Assembly (NCBI GenBank): GCA_029721435.1
Contig: CM056583.1
Coordinates: 46,901,120 to 46,965,119, forward strand
Reading direction: 5' to 3'
Source of the DNA: Gymnothorax reevesii
Taxonomy: Eukaryota > Chordata > Actinopteri > Anguilliformes > Muraenidae
Length of the DNA stretch: 64,000 nucleotides
Part shown: positions 38,701 through 53,200 of the stretch, piece by piece
Layout: each line of letters opens with the position of its first letter
How positions within the stretch are numbered: position 1 is the first letter of the stretch
The notes under the pieces: model-generated
Databases searched by the model: none
What the model was told of the DNA's origin: nothing
What the model saw: only the letters and a program-made list of their open reading frames with translations
Program-made: the position numbers and the translations under genes

Positions 38701-41700
38701 TGCTGCAGCTGCATGGCCTCACGCGTCGCCAGGAAGCACTGCAGAACTTCTGAGAGGGAGCGCAGCCAATCACATGGGGGCAGGGTTAGCACTTATCCAA
38801 TCACAATCAGTCCTGGGCTTTTCAGTGCTATGACTTTGGTTCTCAAACGCAGTGCAGCGCACTTCATTTCAAACAAGTTAGTTTATCGTTCCAATTGGCC
38901 GTGTGAGAAGAATCAACTGTGACCCAACGCAGCATATACTGCGATGATAATTTAACTCTTTCAGTTAAATTTCCCAAAATCTACCTAAGTATTACTGATT
39001 TACAATGTAATACAGAAATTTTTTCATGTGTACTGTAATTTAACCCTATAATGCCCAGCCACTGACATCATTATAGGAAAAATATGACCCAGTGATATTT
39101 TTGAAGTATTGAAGGGTAGTATTCAGATCAACTATTCATCATTAGGTTTTGTGACAGCAAAATATACATTGCTGAACGGAACTTATTCTAATTCCAGGAG
39201 TATCATATCTGATACAGACAAAAATCAGCAACCCTCCAGAACTCAACATTCGAAATTTTAAATTATTTATATGCTCTCTACCATCTATAGCTATCCCTTA
39301 ACATGTGTAAGAATAAGTTTTTGCGTAATATTTACCATGGAATGCAGAACTTCACTGCCAAAGTGCAAGGAAATTCATGAATTCCCATTCACATGGGAGC
39401 TACTACCTTGAAGTGAGTGACTAGGGGAGAGATACTCCTGTAATCTCACTTCATTCTTCCAGGTGGCAGCGCTGTGTTTCAGATATGATACAGTGAGCAG
39501 TAGTGGTTGTGTTGCATCTTACCAGGTGGGCATGGTCCTTCAAATTTGGTGTATCATATATGATACAGGGGGCATTATAGGGTTAATATGTAATAGAGAA
39601 ATTATACAATGGTAACTAAGCTGTATAATTTATTAATACAGAAGCTACTTCATTAATGGATACATTTCTTTACATTTCCCTTTTTATTTTGTATTTAAAT
39701 AAAAAACTGAAGAAAGTAGCATCAGGTTATTCTCATACTTTTTTGTCAGTCAAAGAATAGCCAATATGGCCTGACCACAACAGAGGACATGCCAATTTTG
39801 TACACTGCTGACATAAAGTGAAATTCAATTAATTGTAAATACTTTACAGAACATAATAGACATTCTAAAAGCCCACATTTCAAAAAGTTGGGACAGTGTG
39901 GAAAACGCAAGTAAAGAAATAAAGCAGTGATTTGTAAATCATCTTTGACCTGTATTAAATTGAAGAGAACAAAACATTCAATGTTTTTCCTCGTCAGCTT
40001 TGTTTTTTGGGAGAACATGCTCACTCTCAATTACATGCCACATATTTCAAAAAAGTTGGGACAGGAGCAATAATAAAACCAGGAAAGTGTTGGAAAGCTG
40101 CTCTAAAAGGTGATGAACAGGTTGATCCCATCATTCTTGGATATAATAGAGAATCCACAGAAGACCCCTTTGTTAAGTAGAAATAAGAGGTCAGGTGCGC
40201 AACTTCACAAAAAACTGCATAACAGAGTAATCAAATTTAAAAGAGGACTGAAGACCTTCCTCTTCATGCAGGGTTTTAATAATATATCTTGAGTAACTAG
40301 CCATTTTAGAGTGTTTTTATGACTGTTTTGCACGTAGAGATTTTTTTAAGTAAAAAGTGTGTTAAAAATAAAATATATTATTATTATTATTTATTATAAC
40401 TGTTTAAAAATGGTATGAAACAACAAAAAACCAATGCATTATTTCTTTAAATGATTTCAGGCAATCAGGAGAAATCTATGCTTAATGGATGAGGTTGAAA
40501 GTCAATACTGCTGCTGATCTTCAGATGACACTGCTTTTAAACTGAACATGCTGTTGAGATGGATATAACCACATAGGCTGAGACTACTTTGCAAGAGGCT
40601 TTCCCTGATAACACATTTCACCATTGCATCCACAAATGAAAGTGAAAACTCTTCTATGCACCGAGAAACCACAAGGTCAAAAACACCTGGAAAGATACCA
40701 TCTTTTCTGGGCTTGTGCCCATCTACAATTGACTAATGCGCGGTGAAAATGAGTAGATTTTGGACTAGTCAACCTTTCAAATCGTTTATGGTAATTATGG
40801 ACAATGTGTTTTTACCAGGCCAAAAAGGATTGGGACTATCCCAGTTAGCGCTGGTGTCATGAGTAGCTTGAACATCAGTGCAGACACCATGCACATCAAA
40901 GGACATATACGCATCTTTGAGCAAAATAAGGGGTCTCTTAGATTATGTCTTTCTAAGGGACTTGCCTGCTTATTTCAACAAGGCAATGACAGCCCATATT
41001 CAGCTTGGTACAAAAGCATGACTTCCTAATCAGGAAGTGTGGCTATTAAATTGGTATACCTGTAGCCCAGACCAGTGACCCACTGAAAACAAGCCCTGCT
41101 TCATGTGGGCCAGTTGGTCTCATGTCACAAGTTCCCCAAACAATTACTTGGAGGGCTGGTTAAAGGAAACGTAATGCGACATAGTGCTAAACAAACTCCA
41201 AACAAAACATTCAATATATAGCCTTTGCATGGTTCTCATTTTAATACCGGTCAAAAGTGACTGACATATCACTGTTTTCGTTTCTATTAACGTTTTTCAT
41301 ATTGACTCAACTCTTTCAGACATGGTGTTGCAAAATGGAACATTTTCAAAATGACAAAATTGAAATTCAGGTCATAAACAGAGGACAGTGAAATGGAATG
41401 GACTTCAGAAGGGCTATAGGCCTTGGCCAGTGCTTTCATTCGCTGGCCCCAGCTCTAGTGAAGGAAGAGATGTGTTTTTTACCCGGCAGGTACATACTGC
41501 TGATACTGGGCGGGTCCTCCTCAGGCACATCCTCCTGGTTGTGTTCAGCGGGTGCGGCCTGGACACTTGGCTCCGCCTCCTTAGTTGCCCTTTCGGTGAG
41601 GCCGCTAGAGCATGCTTCCTGCCTCTCCTCACTGGGGCTCTGAGACAGAAGGGCATTCTGGGACACCAGGAAGCAGGGGACTGATGTGAAGGTTACAACC

Positions 41701-44196
41701 ACTTCACTCATCAGACAAGTGCTGCGTTCAATTTAGGAAGCTTGAAGTCTGTATCACTAAGCATCATCACTGACTTAGCTGAAGATCAGGGTCACTCCAT
41801 ACTTAACTGTACAATTCACTGTGTTGAATAACAATGGTCAATTAATTTTTTTTCTAAGAGAATTACATGATTTTTATTGTTCATATTTATTCACTCCCGG
41901 ATTGAAGATATACATAAGAAGAAAACAGAGTAATCGGTCCAACAACACAGCAGAAAAAGTGGTGTCCTGATGTCATATGGCATTGTGAAAGCCATATTTT
42001 GTCACAACATTTGGCAGCCAACTTCATGAAATGCTCATGACATGACTGTTGATACTTTGAAAGAATGTGAAATGAAATATTGCAGAGAAATACCCATTAT
42101 AACGGTTTCAATTGTCTGCACTAAATTATTGGGACTCGTCTGATCAGAAATGCAATTTGAAATGACCGTTGAGGGCGTAACCAGTCGCGTCCTCATGTGT
42201 TACGTCCAGACCTGTGGGTTAATTTGCATAATGTATGCAAATGGCATAAAGATGACTGCGGAAAACTAAGGTACTCACTTCCTGCATCAAAATTTCACAA
42301 GGCGTCAGACAATCATATATAACATGCTTTAAAAAATAGTGATTGAAAAAAGAATTTTTTTCCGTGTCCTAATATCGTGTTACGATCATAACAACATAAA
42401 GAAATATGCGTAGATAGTGTCCTGTGCATAGAATGTATAAAAAGATGGATGCAGCACCCTGGTCTAAAAAGTGAGGCCGATGCAGAAATCTCAAAAAATT
42501 GCATTACATTTAATGAAATGCAGAAAGAAGTTCAATGCTACTGAAGTTTATGAGAAAATAACCCGACTTTGCCGCCTAATTTATTATTTCACTCTTATTC
42601 TTTGAAATGACTTCTTGTGAATAAAATAATATATTCCTTTGGTGATTTGGAGCAACAGGTAACCAGTTACAAAATTTTAACAATGCTTTGCACTGAAGCC
42701 AGGTGAACAGAATTCAAACATTGAGGACAACAGACCTGAAAAAAATTGACTGGCCGTAATTGTCCAAAAATGTTACTGATAGACTGAGGCCATTTATCAT
42801 ACAAAAGAATTAACATTGGAATGTATCTGATTTTCAGGAATTCAATATCTGTTTTGTGTCCTCATTACACCCACAATTCCTGCCACCTTAGTATATTATG
42901 GGGTCACGGAAATTAAGTGATCACTCGGTTTATCTTCTTGCTCGCTTATTTGTGATGCCCATGGATAAGGTTTCACCATTGCAATGAAAAACTTTGGAAA
43001 AGGAGTATTTGAATTTTCATCACCATTGTGATACATTTGTACAGTTTAGTATGGTGTGAACCATCAACCAACTCAGCAGCTCTGCTTTGAGATGCTTCTC
43101 CAAAAAATACATGACATTTGCCTCTAAGAAATGAAGTAAATCACAACTAGATTTAGTCAGTAAGCATGGCTTACAGGATACCCCCCGCAACAACAAGTAG
43201 TCGGGCAGTACCACAGTCAATAGACCTTCCAGCAAGAAAAAAAAATTTCAAAATCGGATGAGTAGGTTATGAGATCTAGGTCCGGACGGCAGACACACGC
43301 ACACACACACGGACGGACAAAGCAAATCCAGTATATACCCCCCTAAACTTCGTTGCGGGGGGTATAATCATGTCTTAACCATAAGAAGGGATAACTATGG
43401 CTGTTGAATGCTTCTTTTAATTTGTAATATCATCACCATCTAATGATTATTGTCATTATTATTATTATTATCATTTTCCCCTGCCAAGACGTTCGACACG
43501 GGATACTGCATTGGAACCCATCCATCCGTCCGTCCGTCCGTCCGTCCGGGCCACAATGTAGACAAGATTCCTCTGAAACTATTATCCCTAGATGCGAAGA
43601 ATTTTGTATGATTAATAAGCTACTCATGATCTTTTTTTTTTTTTTTTTAATATGGCATCTCTGATCCCACCCGAATCTGGAATGTACAACTGGGGAACTG
43701 CGTACAAGGCTTTCGCATATGCGACCCCATGTTGCCAATTCAGGAGAGTGAAGACAGCTCACGGCTCTCCTCCGAAGCACGCGCCTGTCAGCCACTGCTT
43801 CTTATACACTCATTGGTTGAATCGTCGCAAGTTCAGAACGAGGGCGGAGGAAACCCGGACATGAACAAGCTTAGAATCTTCCTGACGAGCGCCTGTCTGG
43901 CCAACAGGAGGCGCCTAAGCAACGAACAAAGCAAGTCATATTACCCTTCCCGGCAGACCCTTCCCAATTTGCATCCCTGTAGCACATTGGCCAATTGCGC
44001 GCTACTTCTGAAAAAGCAGCCGACCACTGCCTGATGGTGCGACCAGGGCTCAAACCCGTACCGTGAAAGTCACTTCTGCTTCGCAATGCGATGCTTTATA
44101 AGCTACTCATGATCTACGCTGAGTTAGAAAATGAATATCTAAGTATTGGCCCTTGATCGTTGCAAAGGAATACTGATGACACTATTGTCTTCTTGC

Positions 44197-44232
<36 letters not shown>

Positions 44233-47200
44233 TACTAAATGTTTGTAGTCGATATGTATGTAGTATTGCTGAGCTGGATCCATACTGAGAGCAGTGTGGG
44301 AAACTGGTTTACCTGCTTAGGGACAGATGGTGTCTGAGCGTTGGCCGTGTTCCCGGGGGAGTCCTTGTGAGACAGCAGTGTGCTCCTGACCTTATACACC
44401 ATCTGATAGATCTCAATCAGCATCTCACACGGCTCATACCTGAGATTACAGGGAGAGATAACCCACTCTGTCAGCTGCTCTCTGCACAACAGGCACCTCT
44501 AAATCTCTGTTTAGGTGTTACTGCTGACACTCAGGAGTCATTTCACCCTGACTCAGCTTATGGAAGCCCTGCATTGAGTGAGTGTCTGATCCTGCATTCT
44601 CTAACAGGGCGGGGTATTCAGGCCAGTAATCAATTCTGGCGTGAGGTCTCCATCTGTGTGTATGTGTGTGTGTGCACATGATTGTGTGCGCAAGAGTGGG
44701 CAAGTGAGTGCATGTCTCTGTGTCTGAGCAGGAGTGTTATGTATGCGTGTGCGTGTATATGCCATGTGTGTTTACGCATTCGTAAATGAGAGCGTATATG
44801 CGTATGGCACTCACTTGTCCTGCCAGTAGGCCTCGTCCTGCAAGCCAGTGTGTTTGAGGAAGGCAGCCAGGCTGCAGCGACATGCTGTCTCCAGCAGGGG
44901 GTCCCCTACAGAGCCACTGTCCCAGTCTGCAAACATCAGGTCAAAATGCAGCCTTTAGCATTCAGCCAGTCATCTCAGGCTTCTGACTGAGGCAGGTGAG
45001 GAATGTATCCAAAATGGTGAGGAAACACCCAACACTGTGCATGCTAACCATTTCACGCCCCCATACGGACATCTCCGGACAATGTTAACAGAGCCTTCTG
45101 CCCGGACAATATTAACTGACTCCACTGCCCAGAAAAATACAGATTTTTCTGTGATTTTCGATTGCCTTGGGGCCCTCCATCTTATCCCAAAAGGGCCAGT
45201 GTGGGTGCAGCCTTTCATTCCAACCAAGCATTAACACTGAGGATTCTAGTTGTAGTAATCAAAGTCTTCAGCAAAGATTCTAATTCAAACTGATCTTGTA
45301 TCTCTGAATATTAGCTTTCGATATGTAAAATCTGTTACATTTTGTTGTAAATAAATGAATCCAACTTGTGTTGAGATGTATAGGTAACATTTAATTTCAC
45401 CATTTCATACCATGAAATTCTATGGTGAACTCAAAATTTAATAAAAACTTAGAGCATATCTGTAACCTGGTCTTCATCAACTTGGGCAGAACAGTCCTGC
45501 TTGGTTTAGTAAAAGCTGGATGGAAGAGGCTTAAGCGCAAGATCCATAACAGCGCAAACACACAGCAGTGCTAAGCTAACACCACTGCGAGGCGTGTGCG
45601 GGAGGCCGTCACAGGGCCTCACCTCTGCTGACGGCGTACTCCTTCATCCTCCTCCACAGGCCGCTGGCGGGCTCCCGCGACATGCCCAGCGCCAGCTCCA
45701 TCAGCGCGCCGCTCTCTTCGCTCACCGTCAGCTCGCCCAGCCGAGCGTCAGCACAGCCCAACAGCACCGCCTCCGTCAGCCAGGCCAAGGTGGAGTCTGC
45801 AGCGGAGCGAGAGAGGGAGAGAGGCCTGGGCTTCACAGGTCTGGAACATTCCACAGTGTTCCCCTCACATTCAGCTCACTCAGAGCTGTAATTTCACAGC
45901 GCGTGTTTATTCAGCAGGACATATACCGCGTCACCATTCCAATGAGCTGAAGAAACCACAGACATGGGCTAAAGATGGAAATTTATTCTCTGAAGAAAAA
46001 GTTCAGAGGAATACTTTGTCTTTCCAAATGCAAAGTCAGAGTTCTCAAAAACATGCTGTGAATTGCCAATATTTATCATTAACCTATTTGTGCAGGATAC
46101 CAATATCTCAATTTTTCCTGCTGTGCATGAGGCTATTTAAGGCCTCATAAGTTAGCATTTGTGTAATATAGACTCTGGAAAGTTATTCCACTGAAGCAAG
46201 ACATTTGGAAATTTAATTACAGAATTATTTAGCAACTACATTTCGAAATTTACGGATGCTGGTGTCTACATCTGCGCAGTAAACAACAATCACTATGTTC
46301 AGCAAACAGTCCACTCGCTTGTTACAATGCAACTGTAAAACTCAAAGATCAATAAACAGATGCAGCTCAAATGGCACAAATGAGCAAACTGTGCTCCTTT
46401 GCCAACAATACATGAGCCTCTTCATGTAGCAATTTTAAAGTATCTCCCTCGAGACTCTATTTGTGATAAATACATACACTTTAGGTAAACATTTGGTATA
46501 TTCTTATTCTTACACTTCTTTATAATCTTATATGACTTAAAAAAAGGCCAAGGTGTGCATTTAAGACCCCAGGCAGAACAGTTCAGCTGCATGAGACGGT
46601 AAGAAAGACGCGTCGCTCGATCTTACCCAGCTGCTCGCAGTCCATCTCCAGCCCGTTCCTCAGCAGGGGGTTCCTCAGCCAGAAATCGGCTGTGCTCTCC
46701 TGGACGGACTGAGGCGGCCCCTGCAGCATCCCTCCCAGGCAACGGCCAATCGTCAGGGCCACAGACCTCTCCAGATCCAATAACCACACCCAGGCCTCTG
46801 ACTCCACCCCAGGGGCGGGGCCAGCACTCTCAGTCAGGTCTGCAACTGCATAGTCTGAAGGGATGGAAATGGAATATCAGAGTTCTGAAAAATGCCATCA
46901 ATCTTAATCTCGAAATCCATAAGAATAAACACCCTACACTGGAATAAAAGAGTTAATTGTACACCTCAAATACCATGTATTGCAAAACCACTTTGACAAA
47001 CTCGACAGCCAATTACTGACAGCAACCAAACTTTGATCGAAATGAAACTACAACATAATCTCCTCAAGATAATTTTGTATAGCAGTGCTGTTAGCACTAG
47101 AACACATTATCAGCACTTATTCATGAGGACATACTCAGAGGCAACAAGCATGAAATATTCAGATGTGGTGAAAGGATGGACAGACGGACAGAAGGACAGA

Positions 47201-50200
47201 TGGAAGTATGAAAAGGCACATTACAACACTTAGATGTATCCATACATTACATTTTGTTGAGAAATATTGTACAGTTTAGGGGTTCTGGCATTGAAAAGGG
47301 CCATGACAAACGCACGGACTGACAAGCAGAAGAACAGCACTCATTCCAACATCCCCACACACTTTGTGGCAGAGTATAAACATATAATGGCTTCAAACAC
47401 CCAGTTGTGTATACCTCAGTGTGCTCTGCCACAACGTGATTGGCTGCCGGCTCACCTGAACACGCCCCTTCCAGCTCCAGCTCCTCCAGGAGCCCGGTGC
47501 CTGGCAGGAAGCAGTTGAGCTCGTTGATGTGCTCCAGCAGGGAGAGCAGGTGGGGCAGCAGGGGGCGTACTACCAGCAGGGGTAACAGCAGGAGCGAGTG
47601 CATCACCTGACACAGCAGACTGCCCGCCACCGAGCCGTACAGCACCACTGCGGAGAGGGCACAGAGAGGGGGGGGGGTGAGGGGCGGCTCCACACCAGGG
47701 CTGTGCTGCTCTGTCCCTGCTCTACCCTCCTGTAGGTCTCAGGTCCTCAAACCATGGTCCTCCACAGCCACCCTCCCTTTAGCTCGGATTCAGGAGTAAA
47801 AACGGTCTGGCAAATCAGTAGTAATAATTGTTCACTAATTGTTTGGAAGACAAAAACAGGGCTGGTTTTGGATTAGAGGCCCATATATGGGGATAACTGT
47901 CGCAGATTTTCATTTTAATCCAAATCTGGCACTCCTGGCTCTATTAATGAGCAGCTCAGTGAGATCGCTGGCTGTTGAATGAGCAGTGCTTTCCAAGGGC
48001 TCGGCAAAAAACTAACAAGACTGCAGATGCCCAGGAAAAGGGGAGAGCAGTGGTGAATTACACCATTACACCAAAGTATTCAGCCCTGAGAAAGAGTCAC
48101 TATAAAGAGCAGAATCAATTGGGTATTGACAAGAGTTTTAAAAGCTGATGCCCAGTATAATAGGAGCAGTGCAAAAAAAAACAAAAAAAAAGAAATCGGT
48201 TTTTACGTAAGGCGCTTAATTATAAGCCAGATGCACACCACTACGTATGTTCACATCTTAACAACCAAAAGTAATTTGGAGTTCCTCAGTTCTCATCACA
48301 AAAACTGATAACCTCTGAAAGGTTGACAAGCCTAGCACAGCTATCAGGAACACTAAAAGCTCCTGCAGATCACCAGCTGACCAGTGTAAGAATCAGAGCA
48401 GGCAGCCGAATCGTTCTGCAGGGACTGATGAATATTCACCAAGGCCTAATTTCACAGGAACGAAGCAGCATTGGCGATAAGGGAACAGAACTGGAGCGTA
48501 AAGTGGTCAGTGCGACCCGTAAGATCATGAATATTCAGAAGCCCTGACTCAGAGCGGCTGGAGCAGATCCCGCGCTCTGCGGGAGGACAGCGGTAATACA
48601 GAAAGAGCTGAAGCTGATTGAGTAGCAGCAAGTGAAGAGTGACAGTGAAGGGGCAGCGGAGGCCGGCTCTCACTGTGCAGTTTGCGGATGACGCTCTTGT
48701 CCAGGGAGCTCTCCTCCAGCAGGAGAGTGGCTCTCCTGAAGGTCTCAGCGGCGTACGGCAGCAGCAGGCACAAGTGTTTGTGAAGCAGCTTCACACTGCT
48801 GTCATCCTGCCAGCAAAACAAACAAACAGGGGTCACGAAAATCTATGAAAGGTGTCGTTAGGTCTCCCGATTTTAGAAAACACACAATGGTCCTGAACTG
48901 CATAACATGTCTTCCTTTGGGTTTTTAAATCACTCAATAGTAATACATGATTTCATATCATCTAGTCTCAATTCCTGTAATTCACTCTTTACTTGCCTTC
49001 GTAAAACTTTTACAGATCAGACCATAAAAAAAAAGAAAAAAGTTGGTGACCATCCTTTTGGACATAAAAAAGTGAGGGAGGGAGGCTTTTTTTAAAGACT
49101 GAAACTGGTGGAAACGCGTTTTAACTGAAGACTGTTTAGATTTTTGCACATGCGCGGTGTGGTTCAACAAACGCTCACTAGAGGGGTCGGTCAGTCATCC
49201 CAGGTTAATCGAAATACCGCAAAGCTTGAATCATTGACGCACCGTTTTTTCACGTTCTTACGCGATTCTAAACATTTAAAAAAAAAAAAAAAAAAAACAA
49301 TGATTTTTTTGAAAATAAAAAATAATAAAAAAATTGGGCTGGCACAGTTTCTGCCAGTCGGGAGGGGATGATCACCAACTTATTTTTTAGGTCACACTTT
49401 AGATTAAGTGTTGTTCATGAAGGCTTTAGAGCATGTATAATGCCTTCATAAGTGAGACATAATGTCTTCATAAATCAGACGTAAGCAAATTTCATGCTTT
49501 ATAAAGGGTGAAATAACACATCCTTATTCAGCATGTGATGCCAGATGTGACAATGACAATGTCACTTAGCTGACAATCTCACCCTTTATGGTATTTAGCC
49601 ACTAGCTACGTGACATTGTCACTAACATGACATCAGGCATCACATGCTGAGTAAGGATGTGTTATTTCACTCTTTACAAAACATGACATTTGCTTATGTA
49701 TCATTTATGAAGACATTATATCTCATTTATGAAGGCATTATACATGAGCAACACTTCATCTAAAGTGTGACCATTTTTTAAGATGGATTGATCATCTACA
49801 AGCGATTCAGAATGCTGCTGCGAAACTATTGACTAGATCCTCCAGAAGGTCCCATGCTACACCCACTCTGGTCATTCTTCATTGGCTGCCCGTTAAATTC
49901 AGAATCCAATTCAAGATTCTAGTGATCACCTACAGAGCTCTGCATGGTCAAGCACCTGCCTACATTAGAGATCTACTGCGGCTCTAGGTTACCAGCCGGG
50001 CTCTAAGGTCCTCTGATAAGGATTTGTTGGCTGTACCCCGATCTAGACATAGATAGGAAGGAAACTGTTCTTTTGAGGTTGTGGCTCCGGTTGGCCTTAA
50101 GATCTGTTGACGCCACTGATGTTTTTAAAGAACAGACAAAGACCCATTTGTTTCGACTGGCATTTGTGTGACTTGATTGGTTTCATTTGTTTAATTACAC

Positions 50201-53200
50201 TTCGATGGTTTATCTGTATTCATTTTGACTGTTGACTTTAACCAGTGAAGGACTTTGTGAAATGTAAACAGAGTTACTTACTTACTTAGTAAAACAGCAG
50301 TATATACAGAGACAGCTGTTGAGACTGTGTTGTTTTTCTGCTGTCGTGACAGGGACTGTACCTCAGTGGTGGTGTTTATGTAGCAGTGGGCCAGCAGGTG
50401 TTTGTGCATCGCAGACAGCAGGTGGTGGAAGTGAGACGGTGGGCTCGTCTGCTTCGGGGCCGGACTCGGCTGCTGCTTGTCGCTGTTCTTCTCCAGCTCG
50501 CCGAAAGCCCGCTCCTGCAAACCCAACAAACGGAGGTTCCTAACCGGCACAGAGAGCTCTAGCATGGCACTGAGCATTAGACCGATTTAAATGAAGCTGG
50601 AGGGGGCAGCAGGACGCACTGTGTAGAAGCCGATGCTGAGCAGCAGTGTTTTCAGCAGGACCTCGGCCAGGTGGAGGTGGTCGTGGGAGTCCGAGCCGCC
50701 TGGAGGTCGGTCGGGGGAGGGGGGAGGCAGGGGCCCAGCCGTGAACTCCCCTGGAGAGCTGTACCCCAGAAGCGAAGCCACGTGGGACTGCTCCTGGAGG
50801 CTGTTCAACACCATGTCCAGCTGGAGGCGCTATAGAGCACAGGATTCAGTTAGTCTTCCCCGCCATACCATCATGCACAAAATGGCTCATTCCTTTTGGC
50901 TTCTGTAAAACTTCAATCTATAATTATGGTCATCCTGGATAACATGCATTTGAGAACTGTTACTTGGATTTTTAGTGCCTCAATTAATATCCCTAAAATA
51001 ACGATCAAAATGCATATTTAACCAGGCCTCACAAAGAAATAAAATGGTTAAACAGTTGCAACCGTTGCCAAATTATGACTCCAGTAACTTTTAACTTCTC
51101 ACTCAGCGAAGAAAAATATTGCACACTCTTCGCCAAATTCAAGGACAAATAGTGGATCCCAGCCAGGAAGTTGTGGTTGTTCAATGAGATCAATAAAAAA
51201 GAATACAGCCAAAAACAATAAAACAAAATTACATCCAAACAATTTTTGCCCATGAAACTGATTATTGATCTAGCTGTAGTCTTCAGTTACCCACCCTTTG
51301 CAATGTACAGTACATCAGTATTTTGACCTATTAAAGTTATAGGGGACCTATTATGATGTTTTTTAGCAAAGTTTTAATATTCTTTGATGTTCAATCGGGA
51401 GGTTTATAAACATTTTAGCAAAAAAACAAAGGTTACATGATTTCTAGGAAATTTGATTCCTGTCGTTACCAACGCTCTGAAAAAATTGACTGTTCTGATA
51501 GAGCGTCCCCACTATGGAATGAGCTTTGTTCTAATTGGCCAGCGAACACAGCCACCGTGTCAAAGGACAGAGAAGATGTCAAAACCACTAACTACTGGCA
51601 ACTCTCTATAAACAGATAACTGACTACACAGCTAGGGAGCTAGCTACTGAACTACACTAAAGAGTATGGAAAGAAAACGTTTCGAGTATACACAAGGATG
51701 AACGTTACATTCACAAAGAAGTGTGCCATGTAGTTACTATGAAAGTTTGATAACATTGGGAATTCAGTCTCTAATGTTAAGATTGATGAGTAGCTAACAC
51801 CTGTATAGTAGCAACTGTTAGCTAACATTCCACTGGCTTCGCTACTCAATTAAAAACAGACTGGATTCCATTAAGAACAGTCACCCATTTAATCTCTTCC
51901 TATCAATGTATCTCGTACATAGCCTCTGGCAAATTTAACAAAGGTTTCACAACTCAGCTAATAAACTACTCAAAAATTATGGAAAAGTAGTTTGTGCAGG
52001 CTAGTTAAATAGTTTTGAGAGTGGCACTTAGCCAACTACCGAGCTACATCAACAACCAAGTCATACAAATATAATTAATGCAACACTTTGAGTTCAGTTC
52101 AAATATTTACGGAAATTGGAAACGCTTACATAGCTAGCTAGCTACAGATTTTCTTTGAAAATAAATTGAATCCATCACTTCTTTGTGTCCTCTGACAAGC
52201 ATATTATAGGACCACTTTAATATAAATGCTGTTACCAGTCCTGCATTGTATTGACCTAATATAATAGCATAAAGAGCCAGACAAAAAGTGGAGAGCACAC
52301 ACAATATAGTTTTTGCCGACTGAAGCCGGGATGTTGGCATAAAAAATTATCAGAGGGTGGCAATATTCAGATGATGGGTGGAATAATTCTCACCACCAGC
52401 CTGCATGTTGCATAGGAAGGGGAGCCAAATTTACATGGCGCGTACAATGCCAATTTCATGAAAAAGGCAGCCCAGAGAAACCTGTCTAGGTTGTCTTATT
52501 TAACAGTTGGTGGCTTGGTAGGCACTCCAGATACTGAAATGTATGTGTACAAGAACTGAAAAAGACAGTTTTTCATAATAATAAATCCCCTTAAAGTGGA
52601 AAGTCCACTGATCTGACCAGTACTGGAGGGTGAAGTCTAAGCCCAGGTACAGGCCCCTGGGTGCACCTGTGAGAGCAGTGGGTACGAGAGAAGTTACCTG
52701 GCCCTTTGAGAGGCTCTCCCAGCTCTCGGGGCCCTGAGGTAGGAGTGAGTGCAGCAGTTCTGTTCTCTCCCTGAGGGGGGGCAGGAGCAGTGAGGCTCCG
52801 ATGGACAGGGTGCTCATCACTGCCTGCGCAGACACAGAGGCACAGTCAGAGCAGCACCGGTGCCAAAATGTACGCAGCAAAATACACACCGAGACCAATT
52901 AATGCATCACTGTTGTTAGCAATTACCTGAACACCTTTAATTACAAATTATTGAGTAGCAAGCGTACACCAAATTAATTAATTTACAGCAAATGGAGGAT
53001 ATAAATTACAGCAAAAAGTTGAGTGTAATAGGAGAAAGAAATTGTACACAGAGACACTGGCAAACATACAGAGCAGGGTGTGTGTGACTGTACCTGCTGA
53101 ATGGACTCTGGTGCGCTGGAGTCGATCAGCCTGAAGAGCAGGTTCCGCAGGGGCCGCCCCTGGGCCCCCAGCACTGTGGCCCCGGTCCCTCCCGCGTGGG

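Noticed and set aside
38336..38922. Long plus-strand frames rich in His/Thr and Pro/Ser
   Set aside because: They are antisense to exon w20 and run through the CA microsatellite.
47456..47647. Transmembrane segment in exon w14
   Set aside because: The Leu run alternates in an amphipathic helical-repeat manner and falls in a region where HERC1 is known as a soluble protein.
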